Assembly: GCF_000420085.1 (NCBI RefSeq) | Contig: NZ_ATUG01000003.1 | Location: 558,001-622,000, forward strand | Length of the DNA: 64,000 bases | DNA from: Desulfospira joergensenii DSM 10085 | GTDB taxonomy: Bacteria > Desulfobacterota > Desulfobacteria > Desulfobacterales > Desulfobacteraceae | Direction of reading: 5' to 3' | Part shown: in pieces, positions 33,197-43,160 of the stretch | Layout of the letters: every line of letters begins with the position of its first letter | Position numbering within the stretch: the first letter of the stretch is position 1 | Program-made: the position numbers and the translations under genes | Notes under the pieces: model-generated | Databases searched by the model: none | Told to the model about the DNA's origin: nothing | Seen by the model: the letters and a program-made list of their open reading frames with translations, nothing else

Positions 33197-34259
33197 ATTT
33201 TTCAACCATAGACTGAAGACTGTAATCACTGCCTGCTGTTTTTCTTGCCATACGGCCATGCTGCAGTCTCTTTCCTTCATTCATTAGATAATCAAGCAGA
33301 GCATCTGCCAGCTGCTTTGGATTCCCAGGATCAATAAGGCTTCCAGCGACACCGTTTGCGATAATTTCTGTATTGCCGCCCACACGAGTTGCTACTATAG
33401 GCAAGCCTGTTGCCATTGCTTCTAAAAGAGTATTGGAAATTCCCTCATTCAGTGACGTTAGAGTAAAAACTGTAAGCGATCGCATAATATCAGGCACGTC
33501 GGGACAATTGCCCAAAAAGATTACCCCCTCCCCTGCCTTTTCTTCAAGGATTTTTTTTTGCGGCCCGTCTCCAATTACGAGTAATTTTGCTTCAGGTATC
33601 TGTTTTTTAACAATAGAAAAGGCATGAAACAATGTCATATGATCCTTTATCGGATCAAGGCGGGCAACGATTCCAATAAGAGGTGCACTATTCGATATAT
33701 TATATTTTGAGCGTATATCTGCTTCAACTCCGTCTGGTCTGTAAACACCTGTATCCACGCCATTATAGATTTGAGTTACACGATTAGGCACCCGGATTTC
33801 TCTTTCAAGCCAAGTCTTCATCTGAACAGAAACGCAAGTGTATTCCTTAATCCATCTTGAAAAAAAACGCCTGACGAAAACCCTTTTGGAATTTTTCCCA
33901 AAGGGATCTTCTAGATCCCATCCATGCTCACCGTGAACAACGGTCTTGATGTTAGCCAGGCGTGCAGCCAGCACCCCGTCCATTCCGCTCCAGTTCCGGG
34001 TATGAACGATATCGGGTTTCAGTTTTTTAAGAACCCTGGCCAACTTAAAAATGAAACGCAATGAATTGCCTTGCTTTTTTTTAAGGGCAATAACCGGTGT
34101 GTCTTTAGGAAGCAGACGAACGGAATCCCCGGCTTTTGAGAGACAAATAATGGTATGCTTCACAGAAGAGGAAGCGTTTTGGACAAGAGTCGCTATGCCC
34201 TTTTCAAGTCCACCGGTATCAAAAGAATAAACAATATGGACAACCAGAACTGAGCGCAT
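33162..34259 (-). CDS. GT4 glycosyltransferase, PEP-CTERM/EpsH1-associated type
   Basis: The 365-residue GT-B glycosyltransferase has the N-terminal HIVYSFDTGGLEKGIA loop and GEHGWDLEDPFGKN, both close to the sugar transferase found with exosortase loci (TIGR03088, from memory). IYNGVDTGVYRP and the donor-binding SLNEGISNTLLEAMATGLP motif follow (E-x7-E). It adds a sugar to the lipid-linked repeat unit at the inner face of the membrane. It begins 6 bp after the large PcRGLX-like gene and its 3' end overlaps the start of the TIGR03790-like gene. Confidence 0.9.
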   Translation of the reverse strand: MRSVLVVHIVYSFDTGGLEKGIATLVQNASSSVKHTIICLSKAGDSVRLLPKDTPVIALKKKQGNSLRFIFKLARVLKKLKPDIVHTRNWSGMDGVLAARLANIKTVVHGEHGWDLEDPFGKNSKRVFVRRFFSRWIKEYTCVSVQMKTWLEREIRVPNRVTQIYNGVDTGVYRPDGVEADIRSKYNISNSAPLIGIVARLDPIKDHMTLFHAFSIVKKQIPEAKLLVIGDGPQKKILEEKAGEGVIFLGNCPDVPDIMRSLTVFTLTSLNEGISNTLLEAMATGLPIVATRVGGNTEIIANGVAGSLIDPGNPKQLADALLDYLMNEGKRLQHGRMARKTAGSDYSLQSMVEKYEKVYGRVAIV

Positions 34260-34265
34260 TGATTT

Positions 34266-37200
34266 TTATTCTAATTTTACTTTAACAACATTTGAAAGCT
34301 TACTGAGATTTTTGTCTTCATCCCATGAACATAGTGCAAAATAATATATTCCAGGCTTTAAACTTTTGATATCCATATGTTTTTTTATTCCAAAATAATT
34401 ATGCGGGCTTAAAGTTTTAACCGTAAAAACTTCCTTTGTCCCCGCCCTGGAGGGTATGGGTTCTCCAAAAACATGTTCAGCCATCCAAAAAGAGTCGATT
34501 TCATTCCAGTCAGGATCCCAGAGAGTTGTTTTCAGCAATTCTGGTTTAAAAATTTTGCTTGAAGGTTTGTAATAGTTTTGTTTTAACCGCTTGCCATTCA
34601 AAGACAAAAGAACGGAATCCTCAACCTGCTTAACGATTCTGCGTTTTTCCGATACTCGCCCAGGATGATCTGTTGGTGCAAATTCAACAATCGGTTTCTT
34701 GCTGTATTTTAAGAAATACCTTTGGGCAGTCCCTTTATCGCTGTCATCTTTCGGGCTTGTCCAGGAAAGGGTAATCCCTGAACGATCTGCTATTATTAAC
34801 TTCAGATCGGTGACAGCTTCAGGAGGGAAATCGGTTTTCTTTGGTACAATTTTTTTCTGCCAGTATCCGGTCTGAAGGAACCAGTCCTTTTGATATGAAT
34901 TTTTTCTTTTTTCCTCAAAAATGTCGTATCTTCGTTTTACACTAGGCCAACCCGTATAGTGAAATAAAATCGGCCACATCTGAATATGCCTGTCATGACG
35001 CTGTGGAACAATTTTATCGATATTGTCAAACCAGCGATTCGGCATGGATGTCGATTTATTTATCATTCCAAGCCTTGGGAAAAATAATACATGGTGGCTG
35101 AAATAGTCTGCCATTCCCCAGATCCCGTCAAGGATACGTTCATCACCATACGCCTTAAACGCCTCATGCAGTGTCATGACCCCTTGGGCTTCCATCCATG
35201 TCTTGGCTTTTGATTTTATAACCTCCTGATTCTCACGTAAAAGATCAATATCCACGTTTTGACTTATTTTGTTCTGAAGCTCTTTGGAAAAGATCCCCAG
35301 AACTTTTGATGGTTTCGGGTTCCAGCTTGTGAGCTGACCGTGCCGGTGACGCAGAAGCCCGAGCATCCGTCTGATCTGCCAAATTGCATACTGATTATAG
35401 GTTTCATTACCGGTGGCCTGATAGCCGGCCAGAGTTGTGTAGAGCATCCATGTATAGACTCTGCTGTAATGACCTCTCCTTAACGCATCCGGATCTTTTT
35501 CAAAATAATCAACCGAATCCAATCCCCTGGTTTTTCTTTTAAAAATATGTTTGTGCTGGAAATTGACCGCCCAGTTCACAAAACCATAAATGGAATCAAG
35601 AGCTCTTCTGTCACCCGTAAGATAATAATATTCAAAAAGTCTGAAAAGTGCATAATGTTCCATATCGGGAAGCCACTTGTACATATTTAGATAGGTTTTT
35701 CCACCCCCTTTTTTTTCTGTATCCCTCCACAGATAGAAATTCTTGGGCCCGAATCCAGAAATTCGATCCCAATTTTTAAAAAAATTATCGATTTCCTTTA
35801 AGGATTTGGTATTGGAATTCCACTCTGGAATATTGTTCTTGAACGCCCACCCAGGATTATGGGCAATCGTCCATCGGCTTTTGGCAATATTTTTCTCAAA
35901 ATCCACAAGATCGCCGCTTCTCATAAAGCTGAGCCATCCTGAGTTCAGACTCTCATGATGACCTCCCGAATTATATCCATGATTTTTCCCGTAAAGTCTA
36001 TATCCAATCATAGAAGGTTTAAAATGCTTTAATTCTCTCAATGACTTGTCAGGAAGAATTTTATCCGGGGATATCTCAAAATACCAGGTTTCCGTTGCAG
36101 CCACCCAGTTAGAATGGGCATACGCAAATAAGGGAAAATTAAATGCCCGAAAAATATCTCTGATTTTATATTTATCTTTCTTTTCATCATGAAAATAGTA
36201 TAGGACATCACTGATTGATCGCTCTCCAAAATCCAGATCATAGGCTTTTGATTCGGCACTCAATATATATTTTGAAGGATTTGCATGGAGTAAGACACGA
36301 AGTTTGTTGTCTTTTATTTCAATTGCTTTAGGAGCTTCCTGCCAAAAGTATTTAATACCAATACCAAGCCCCCCCTTCTCGTTGGAAAAGTCTAAGAATA
36401 CGGCTTTTCTGCCTTCATTGAAAATTTCAGCTTCTTTGTGGCGGCTGTTTACACCGGAAAAAACATATTTCCCGGGTTCGGCAAATTTACGTCCCTTCTT
36501 TTTTACATTCACCCCTAAATTTTGAAAGAGAAGGCTTTCTCCACCATATTCTTTTGTTGATAACTCGAAGTCTCCGTCTTTCTTATACCCTCCGGCTGTT
36601 ACAAAGATATTCCCGTTAAGGCTTAAAGTATGCTGCAGTCCTGCTTCAATAAACATACGATTGGAAAACGGCATCTCTATCTCAGAATTGTCGATTGAAT
36701 GTTCTACCTTTATGAAAGATTTATTCATATAAAAATGAAGGCGGGTTGTGTAGTTGTAAAATCCGCTTTTGAGAATGCCTGCACCTGTTTTTTGCGATAA
36801 AAATTTTCCTTTAAGAAGAACAACAGCATGCAATGGACCTTCATCCTCTACCAAAACATCATCATAGATATTTCTGGAACCCGAATATTTCTCCTCTTTT
36901 ATAAATATTTCTTCTAAATTTTTTTTATGCACCCAGCCATGTGTATTCCATGAGTCTCCTTTAAAGTGCTCCATATAATCAATATTCCCCGACCGGATAA
37001 ACGGTCCGCTGTATTCTTTATTATTGATTATCTCTTGATCATTGACCGTGACTGAATCAAAAAGACTTCCGCCTCGTGTTTTTGATATGGTGACACATAA
37101 TTTGCCTGTCGTAACAATTAAACGTTTGTTATTCTCATCAATTTGTATGGGATTCTCTAAATTGAATGGATGGGACTTATTGGTTAAAAAAACCAATTTT

Positions 37201-37550
37201 TCTTCATTTCCTTTGAGATCTATTTGAAAATCTATCAACACCCAGCGAATAGATTTGTCTCTCGCATAATAGCGGCTAAGTGCCTTGAACTGACAGGGAA
37301 TTTGTTTGCCTTCACTATTGATTAACGAAAGTTCGTCAGTTTTATGCACAATCCCGTATGGAAGGGGTACACCACTGGTCACAGGCCACTTTACACGACC
37401 GACACCTGAATTATCTCTAATGCTTAACGGCAACGTAAAAATTCCGTTTTTAAATTCAAACGATTTCTGGACGGACGCATGTGACACAGTAAAATTGGCT
37501 GCTAGTGCAAAACAGGCGACAATAAGAATGAATAAAATCTTAAGTCGCAT
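34266..37550 (-). CDS. Large secreted polysaccharide lyase-like protein (PcRGLX/YetA-like) with fibronectin-type domain
   Basis: The 1094-residue protein has a signal peptide (about 1-25). The N-terminal beta region (PVTSGVPLPYGIVH, RDKSIRWVLIDFQ) matches the RIFT-barrel domain of the PcRGLX/YetA-like lyases. A beta-sandwich and then a long helical (alpha/alpha toroid) domain rich in Trp, Tyr and His follow (about 480-870). A fibronectin-III-like domain lies at about 905-1000 (LTLSWTSPKD-type strand), then a short beta tail. It probably cleaves or trims the exported polysaccharide outside the inner membrane. The family call is from pattern memory and catalytic residues are not assigned. It lies 3 bp after the propeller gene. 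Confidence 0.6.
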   Translation of the reverse strand: MRLKILFILIVACFALAANFTVSHASVQKSFEFKNGIFTLPLSIRDNSGVGRVKWPVTSGVPLPYGIVHKTDELSLINSEGKQIPCQFKALSRYYARDKSIRWVLIDFQIDLKGNEEKLVFLTNKSHPFNLENPIQIDENNKRLIVTTGKLCVTISKTRGGSLFDSVTVNDQEIINNKEYSGPFIRSGNIDYMEHFKGDSWNTHGWVHKKNLEEIFIKEEKYSGSRNIYDDVLVEDEGPLHAVVLLKGKFLSQKTGAGILKSGFYNYTTRLHFYMNKSFIKVEHSIDNSEIEMPFSNRMFIEAGLQHTLSLNGNIFVTAGGYKKDGDFELSTKEYGGESLLFQNLGVNVKKKGRKFAEPGKYVFSGVNSRHKEAEIFNEGRKAVFLDFSNEKGGLGIGIKYFWQEAPKAIEIKDNKLRVLLHANPSKYILSAESKAYDLDFGERSISDVLYYFHDEKKDKYKIRDIFRAFNFPLFAYAHSNWVAATETWYFEISPDKILPDKSLRELKHFKPSMIGYRLYGKNHGYNSGGHHESLNSGWLSFMRSGDLVDFEKNIAKSRWTIAHNPGWAFKNNIPEWNSNTKSLKEIDNFFKNWDRISGFGPKNFYLWRDTEKKGGGKTYLNMYKWLPDMEHYALFRLFEYYYLTGDRRALDSIYGFVNWAVNFQHKHIFKRKTRGLDSVDYFEKDPDALRRGHYSRVYTWMLYTTLAGYQATGNETYNQYAIWQIRRMLGLLRHRHGQLTSWNPKPSKVLGIFSKELQNKISQNVDIDLLRENQEVIKSKAKTWMEAQGVMTLHEAFKAYGDERILDGIWGMADYFSHHVLFFPRLGMINKSTSMPNRWFDNIDKIVPQRHDRHIQMWPILFHYTGWPSVKRRYDIFEEKRKNSYQKDWFLQTGYWQKKIVPKKTDFPPEAVTDLKLIIADRSGITLSWTSPKDDSDKGTAQRYFLKYSKKPIVEFAPTDHPGRVSEKRRIVKQVEDSVLLSLNGKRLKQNYYKPSSKIFKPELLKTTLWDPDWNEIDSFWMAEHVFGEPIPSRAGTKEVFTVKTLSPHNYFGIKKHMDIKSLKPGIYYFALCSWDEDKNLSKLSNVVKVKLE

Positions 37551-37553
37551 CGT

Positions 37554-38744
37554 TCAATTCAATTTCTCCATATCCAGTCTGAATGCCATTACGACCAACG
37601 GTCTTTTATAGTCCCCAGTAACAAGCAGGAAAACCTTATTCCAGGCATCATAAACCATCATATAATTCATCTTCTGAGGAGGGAGGTCTGCACCCACAAT
37701 CTTAATGTATTTGTTCTCTTCATAATCGTATACAAAAGTGCTGGCAGATTCCGGGGGAATTGATTTGGTTTTTTCTGAATTATCCTTTTTGAATTTTCGA
37801 TTATCCGGGACAATCAAAAAGACGCCATTATGAGTATCAAAGGCCACTGGAAAATGCTCATCCTTAGGGCAGGTATCTCCTCCTGGTATTTTTTTTTCCC
37901 ATTCACCTTTTTCTCCCAGAACATCGCCCGGTTTGTAGATCCAGACATCATTAGTATAACGAGAGTTTCCGAACACTGCAAAAACCTTATGTTTACTGTC
38001 ATACTCCATATTATAGTGAATCCCATGGTGGCTTTCTTTTGTTGCCTTTATCCACTCGTCTCGATCCGGACCAAGTTCCCAGATCCCTTTTCTATATGCT
38101 GTGATAACATCCCGGTCACTGTCATATGAAGACGCTGCCGCAAAAAATTTCGGAGATTTTTTATTGCTTGAATTTACAAAAATTCTCCATTGATGTGTCT
38201 CCAGTTGATATATCCAAGTCGGATGAATTTTGGGGCCTTTAATTGTTTTTCCAATAGAATTATGTGCTGGGACTGCTGTAACAACCAGAGAATCTGTTAA
38301 GGAATCATAGAGAATATTGTCAAAGGTATGCATGGCCCATGGGAGAATCTTCTTGTTCCCGCAAATGGCGTTTCCTGATTCATCTGTACGGTAAGTTTCT
38401 TTTGGCGCAGGCGGATAGTACGAACGCCAAATTCCGTCAACAGGATCAAATACATGAACACTATTATCCCAGTCGTAACCGTGGGTATTGGATCCGAATA
38501 TGATCAAATTATGCCGCTTTGAATCATAGGCGATGCCCGCATGAGCCTGTCTTATGAAGGATCTCCCTCTGTAGATTTCAACCCATTTATTCGCAGGCAA
38601 TTCTTTCCGATGTTTCAAACCCGGTGAAACCAGTGGTAGAATCATTTTTGAAGTAAAAACACCAACAAACGGCTTAGAATCGAGAAAAAAAAGGCCTGTA
38701 GCAGCACAGGCCAAAACAAAAAAAATGGTGACAATCCATTTCAT
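37554..38744 (-). CDS. Membrane-anchored Kelch/beta-propeller-like protein
   Basis: The 396-residue protein starts with a membrane anchor or signal (about 3-22) and continues with six or seven repeats of the form AYDSKRHNLIIFGS, VFDPVDGIWR, IYQLETHQWRIF, MEYDSKHKVFAVFG, typical of Kelch/galactose-oxidase-like propellers. The ATG at 38744 shares its A with the TGA stop of the upstream amidotransferase gene (TGATG), a coupled start. A GTG at 38747 would add one residue. No copper-oxidase residues are evident, so a glycan-binding or scaffold role is more likely than oxidation. Confidence 0.72.
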   Translation of the reverse strand: MKWIVTIFFVLACAATGLFFLDSKPFVGVFTSKMILPLVSPGLKHRKELPANKWVEIYRGRSFIRQAHAGIAYDSKRHNLIIFGSNTHGYDWDNSVHVFDPVDGIWRSYYPPAPKETYRTDESGNAICGNKKILPWAMHTFDNILYDSLTDSLVVTAVPAHNSIGKTIKGPKIHPTWIYQLETHQWRIFVNSSNKKSPKFFAAASSYDSDRDVITAYRKGIWELGPDRDEWIKATKESHHGIHYNMEYDSKHKVFAVFGNSRYTNDVWIYKPGDVLGEKGEWEKKIPGGDTCPKDEHFPVAFDTHNGVFLIVPDNRKFKKDNSEKTKSIPPESASTFVYDYEENKYIKIVGADLPPQKMNYMMVYDAWNKVFLLVTGDYKRPLVVMAFRLDMEKLN

Positions 38745-40708
38745 CACATATAATTTTCATACCACAAATTCAACATCATAACTGTCCACAGCTCAGTGGC
38801 CCTGTTCCGCAGGCCCTTCTGATGCTCACCCCAAATGGTATTCAGATATTTGGAATCCAAGTATGTCTTACTGGCACGTCCTTCCAGTACAAGGGACCTG
38901 CTGTATTCTTTCAGATCTGAACGCAGCCATTCAAGTATGGGAACACCGAATCCCATTTTTTTCCTATATAGAATTTTTTCCGGGACTTTACTTTTTAAGG
39001 CTTTCTTAAAAATATGTTTCCCATCCGTACCAACCAGTTTCATTTTGGAGGGAATCTTTGCCACATATTCCATAAACACATGATCAAGAATGGGACAGCG
39101 AACCTCCAGAGACACAGCCATACTGGCCCTGTCCACCTTGGTCAGAATATCTTCGCAAAGGTATGTTTTGATGTCCAGGTATTGAATCTTTGAAAGGTGA
39201 TCTCTGGCTGGTGCAGTCCGATAAAGATCGTGAAATAATGTTTTTGTATCATATCCCCCAAGGGACTTTTTAAAATCATCATTGATCAGGTGACCTTTTT
39301 CTTCTTCGTGGAAGCCGCTCATTGAAAAGAAATAGGCGTCAACCGGATCTCTGGCGACATTTGAAATAAAAGCTTTCCCCCTGAATATCTGGGGTAAGAA
39401 ATCTGCTTTGGGATATAGTCGGCCAACTCCGCCAAAAACATATTTCCGTAAAGGGCCGGGAACAATATTCCGAATAAAATTTTCCCGCATGTCAAAATAA
39501 TACCGCCTGTATCCCGCAAAATTCTCATCGCCTCCGTCACCGGATAAAGACACTGTCACATTTTTCCGCGCCATTTGTGAAACGTAATAAGTGGGGACTG
39601 ATGATGAATCGGCAAAGGGTTCATCGTAATGCCAGGCAAGCTTTTCAATGACAGACAATGCGTCCGGATTTACATGAAATTCGTTATGATCGGTTTCAAA
39701 TAGCCCGGCAATCTTCCTCGCATAATCAATCTCGTTGTATTTGGCAACACTGAATGATATGGAATTTGTTTTTACCGGCGTATCAGAGAATCCTGACATC
39801 ATGGCAACCACGGCAGAGGAATCCACTCCCCCGGAAAGAAATGCCCCCAACGGTACCTCACTGATCATCCGCATCCGGGTGGCATCTTCCAAAATGGATA
39901 TCATCTCATCCATCATCTGATTTTCAGTGTATTCATGTTCAGGAAAAAATGAAAGATCCCAGTATGGCCTCACCTGGATATTCTCTTTTGAAACGACGGC
40001 ATAATGGGCAGCCGGCAGTTTGTGGATATTTTTAAAAATACTTTTGGGCGACGGTACATATAGAAGAGAGAGATAGTCGGAAAGAGCCGTTTCATCAACC
40101 TGTCTTTCAACATTTGACAACTCAAGTATGGCTTTTATTTCAGATCCGAATATTAACCTGTTCTTATCTTCAAAAAAGTATAATGGTTTTTTACCTAATC
40201 TGTCCCTTGCGAGTAAAAGTTTCTGCCGGTTCTGATCCCAGATCGCAAAGGAAAACATTCCTCTCAGCTTTTCAATAATCTTCTCTCCCCATTGTTCATA
40301 CCCATGAACAATGGTTTCTGTATCGGAATTTGTTTTAAATTGATGTCCAATTTTGACCAGTTCATCTTTTAAATCCTGAAAGTTGTATATTTCACCGTTA
40401 AACACGATCCATATACTTCCGTCTTCATTACACAGAGGCTGCTGACCCGTAGCAAGATCTATAATGCTCAGCCTTCGATGCCCAAGGCCAACATTTCCAG
40501 TCATGCCTTCCCGGAGCCTTTGATTCCTTTTGATACATAGGTGATGAAGAGGAATGTCCTGGCGGCTGGTGCCTTCATCTTGATCTGCATTGATGAAATA
40601 TCCCTCTTCATCAGGGCCACGGTGGGCCAGTGTACGGGTCATACTAACTAAATGGTCAATATCAACACAATCGCCGCTCCGGTGGAACATACCCGCTATA
40701 CCGCACAT
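38744..40708 (-). CDS. asnB: Asparagine synthase-like glutamine amidotransferase (exosortase A-associated type)
   Basis: The 654-residue protein has the class II glutaminase nucleophile Cys2 (MCGIAGMF), then RGPDEEGYF and the asparagine synthetase domain with PP-loop SGGVDSS (about residue 294). All catalytic elements look present. Members with this length and position are found in exosortase A loci as amidotransferase 1 (TIGR03108, from memory) and are thought to amidate a sugar acid or amino acid decoration of the polymer rather than make free asparagine. Its start overlaps the upstream glycosyltransferase by 13 bp and its stop is coupled to the propeller gene. Confidence 0.9.
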   Translation of the reverse strand: MCGIAGMFHRSGDCVDIDHLVSMTRTLAHRGPDEEGYFINADQDEGTSRQDIPLHHLCIKRNQRLREGMTGNVGLGHRRLSIIDLATGQQPLCNEDGSIWIVFNGEIYNFQDLKDELVKIGHQFKTNSDTETIVHGYEQWGEKIIEKLRGMFSFAIWDQNRQKLLLARDRLGKKPLYFFEDKNRLIFGSEIKAILELSNVERQVDETALSDYLSLLYVPSPKSIFKNIHKLPAAHYAVVSKENIQVRPYWDLSFFPEHEYTENQMMDEMISILEDATRMRMISEVPLGAFLSGGVDSSAVVAMMSGFSDTPVKTNSISFSVAKYNEIDYARKIAGLFETDHNEFHVNPDALSVIEKLAWHYDEPFADSSSVPTYYVSQMARKNVTVSLSGDGGDENFAGYRRYYFDMRENFIRNIVPGPLRKYVFGGVGRLYPKADFLPQIFRGKAFISNVARDPVDAYFFSMSGFHEEEKGHLINDDFKKSLGGYDTKTLFHDLYRTAPARDHLSKIQYLDIKTYLCEDILTKVDRASMAVSLEVRCPILDHVFMEYVAKIPSKMKLVGTDGKHIFKKALKSKVPEKILYRKKMGFGVPILEWLRSDLKEYSRSLVLEGRASKTYLDSKYLNTIWGEHQKGLRNRATELWTVMMLNLWYENYM

Positions 40709-41910
40709 CGCTCTTTACTCCTTGCCAAACATTCATTAAAAACGGAAATAACTTCATCTGACACATGATTCCAATTTCTCTTCCTGGCGTGACTGATAAG
40801 CAGATTCTTATCCCAATCCTTTTCAAGACCATATATTACTGCCTGACAAAAGCGCTCATCATCACCAAAAGGAACTATGGTGCCAAGCTCATCTTTATAG
40901 ATAACCTCCCTGTTTCCTCCTACATCCGTGGAAATCACTGGAGTACCACATGCAAGGCTTTCCATGAAAACATTGGCCCACCCCTCATTGCTTGTGGGAA
41001 GAACGAAAAGATCTGCGGCAGAATAATATTCAGATAATCTTCCAGGATCAACTGCTCCGATAAAGCGAACATTGTCTTCCAGGCTTTTCTCAAAAACTTT
41101 ATTTTTCAATTCTATGGAATAGTCTCCCTCTACAGAAGCTCCCCCCACTACCAGATAAATCACGTTGCCAAATTTTTTAATAATTTCAGGAAGTATCCGG
41201 ATTACTCTGTGAAACCCTTTTCTGGGAACAAGTCCTCCCACGGATAAAAGTATTCTGGCTTTTTCAGGAAGCATTAAAACCGATCTAGCTTTTAATTTGC
41301 CAACAGGAGAAAATTTATCTGTATCAACACCATTTGGGATCACCCTAATTTTATCGGATCCAGCACCAAGTTTTTGCGCAACTTTTCCAAGGGAGTTGCT
41401 AACACTAATCACTTGAGAGGCCTTTTGCAAAGCCCATTTCATCTGAAACCGTCTCGACAGTATTTTGGAATACGGCAACTCGGTTCCCCTCAAAGTGATG
41501 GTAAAGGGGACTTTGAACGCTTGAGCTAACAAGGCTGCTGCCACACCATCCGGAAAGGCAAAATGAGCGTCAATCAGATTAAAATCATAAGACCGTCTAA
41601 ATTTTTTAAGAAACGGATACAGGCTTACAAAATATAAAACACTGTCGGCCGGTTTAAAAGTTCCTGGAAAACAAAGGAAAGGTGGGTGATCAATCTTAAA
41701 TTCTGGCTCTATGAGACCATAACACGGTTTCGCTGGCCTGAATTCCTTTTTAAACCGCCTTGCAATCGGATCAATGGGTGAAAATGGAACAGGCGCAACA
41801 ACTCTTACCATTTCATTCCTTGCGACGTGTTTCATCCGTTCTTTGATGAAAAGTCCTAAAAAAGGTTGCTGCAAATTTGGAAAAACAGAAGAAAGGGTAA
41901 GAATTTTCAT
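40696..41910 (-). CDS. GT4 glycosyltransferase
   Basis: The 404-residue GT-B enzyme has SVFPNLQQPFLGLFIKERM at the N-terminus, IDAHFAFPDGVAAA, a VIPNGVDTDKF acceptor/donor loop and the E-x7-E type segment SNEGWANVFMESLACGTP. It transfers a sugar from a nucleotide donor to the growing lipid-linked oligosaccharide in the cytoplasm. It overlaps the O-ligase-like gene by 4 bp (ATGA) and the amidotransferase gene by 13 bp. The sugar specificity cannot be read from sequence. Confidence 0.9.
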   Translation of the reverse strand: MKILTLSSVFPNLQQPFLGLFIKERMKHVARNEMVRVVAPVPFSPIDPIARRFKKEFRPAKPCYGLIEPEFKIDHPPFLCFPGTFKPADSVLYFVSLYPFLKKFRRSYDFNLIDAHFAFPDGVAAALLAQAFKVPFTITLRGTELPYSKILSRRFQMKWALQKASQVISVSNSLGKVAQKLGAGSDKIRVIPNGVDTDKFSPVGKLKARSVLMLPEKARILLSVGGLVPRKGFHRVIRILPEIIKKFGNVIYLVVGGASVEGDYSIELKNKVFEKSLEDNVRFIGAVDPGRLSEYYSAADLFVLPTSNEGWANVFMESLACGTPVISTDVGGNREVIYKDELGTIVPFGDDERFCQAVIYGLEKDWDKNLLISHARKRNWNHVSDEVISVFNECLARSKERCAV

Positions 41911-43160
41911 ATTTGATTTCTCTGTTCAGCAATACCGCGATAAAGAAAAATTTTCATTAAAACACACAATGATACGAGGTGATAAAAATAATCCCAATAG
42001 GCAACACCAAGAAATGCCCCACCAACCGCATAGGCCAATAACGAAATCTGGACTGCCCGAGCATAGTCTCGAACCCATAGAAATCCTTGAACATACTTGG
42101 ACAAAGATCGAAGTCTTCCAAGCACGTACATGGTGCCAAAAAGTAAAGAAAGCCATAAAATTAATGCGATATAGCCATGTTCACCCAAAATTTCGAAATA
42201 TGCGCTGTGAACATCTTGTCCATGTAATCTAAAAGTTTCAAATCCACCGCCTGTGAATGGGTGTTCTTTTGCTCTGCTAATAGCATATTTCCAGGCATAA
42301 ATTCTTCCCATTGCAGATTGGTCTTGTTCATACGTCTGGATTGTTTCCATCCGATTAAACCATTCTTCAGGAAGAAAGGACATTAGCGCTTCCTGTGGGA
42401 CAACAGCAATAATCATCAACCCAACAACTGCAATCGGTAACATCCGCCATTTTTTTTTAGTGCTCCATATTATCGCAGATAAAACAGTTACAAGAGTTAT
42501 TAAAGCCCCGCGTGACCAAGTGCTTATTATTGAACAAATAGAAAAAAAGAAAACTATATAAAACGAATTTTTAATAAATTTACTCTTAAACTCTGAAGCT
42601 CCCAAAAGAATTAAAGGCAGCACCATATTCAGCGCGAGACCAATTTCATTATTCCCAGCATAAAAGGTTCCGTCAGGCCCCTGAACCTTATAGGCAAATC
42701 CGTGAGAAAAGGCAAAAAGGCCTCCTTTAAATCCGACAAACCCAAAACTAACCGCGAAAACAATAATCAACCACTTCATTTTTTCTTTTGTATTGATCAT
42801 CCAGAAAGTCGGAAAAATACTGATGTATATTTTTAAAACTTTTATCCACTGCTCTTTAGCTGCATAAGGAACATCGGGATGCAAATGAGTCGTCAAAGTA
42901 AACCAGGATAGAAGCATCAAAAAGAAAATCGTTTCCCGGGTCCAGGGAAACGGCTGACGATCTTTTCCGTTAAGGACCATCCCTAAAATCACGGAGAGAA
43001 ATACAATAAAATATAGCGGCATTGATCTGGTATACCCCCAGGCGTATCGATGGGGATTAAGGTATGTAAATAAGGCTAAAGCCAAAACTCCCATCCAGGG
43101 TCTGAACAAGCCCAAATAGATGGAGGCGCCAGTTATGACGAGGACTAGTAAATCTCTCAT
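41907..43160 (-). CDS. O-antigen ligase-like membrane protein, exosortase A-associated
   Basis: The 417-residue polytopic protein has about ten membrane segments and a periplasmic loop between the later ones, the Wzy/WaaL layout. The N-terminal FRPWMGVLALALFTYLNPHR and the loop FAYKVQGPDGTFYAGNNEIG are close to the putative O-glycosylation ligase of exosortase A systems (TIGR03097, from memory). It would polymerise repeat units or ligate glycan onto an acceptor on the periplasmic side. Start and stop overlap the neighbouring GT4 genes by 4 bp each. Confidence 0.88.
   Translation of the reverse strand: MRDLLVLVITGASIYLGLFRPWMGVLALALFTYLNPHRYAWGYTRSMPLYFIVFLSVILGMVLNGKDRQPFPWTRETIFFLMLLSWFTLTTHLHPDVPYAAKEQWIKVLKIYISIFPTFWMINTKEKMKWLIIVFAVSFGFVGFKGGLFAFSHGFAYKVQGPDGTFYAGNNEIGLALNMVLPLILLGASEFKSKFIKNSFYIVFFFSICSIISTWSRGALITLVTVLSAIIWSTKKKWRMLPIAVVGLMIIAVVPQEALMSFLPEEWFNRMETIQTYEQDQSAMGRIYAWKYAISRAKEHPFTGGGFETFRLHGQDVHSAYFEILGEHGYIALILWLSLLFGTMYVLGRLRSLSKYVQGFLWVRDYARAVQISLLAYAVGGAFLGVAYWDYFYHLVSLCVLMKIFLYRGIAEQRNQI

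Noticed and set aside
33197-33280. Upstream extension of the TIGR03790-like protein
   Set aside because: It would overlap the glycosyltransferase gene by 119 bp and place about 28 polar residues before a normal signal peptide.
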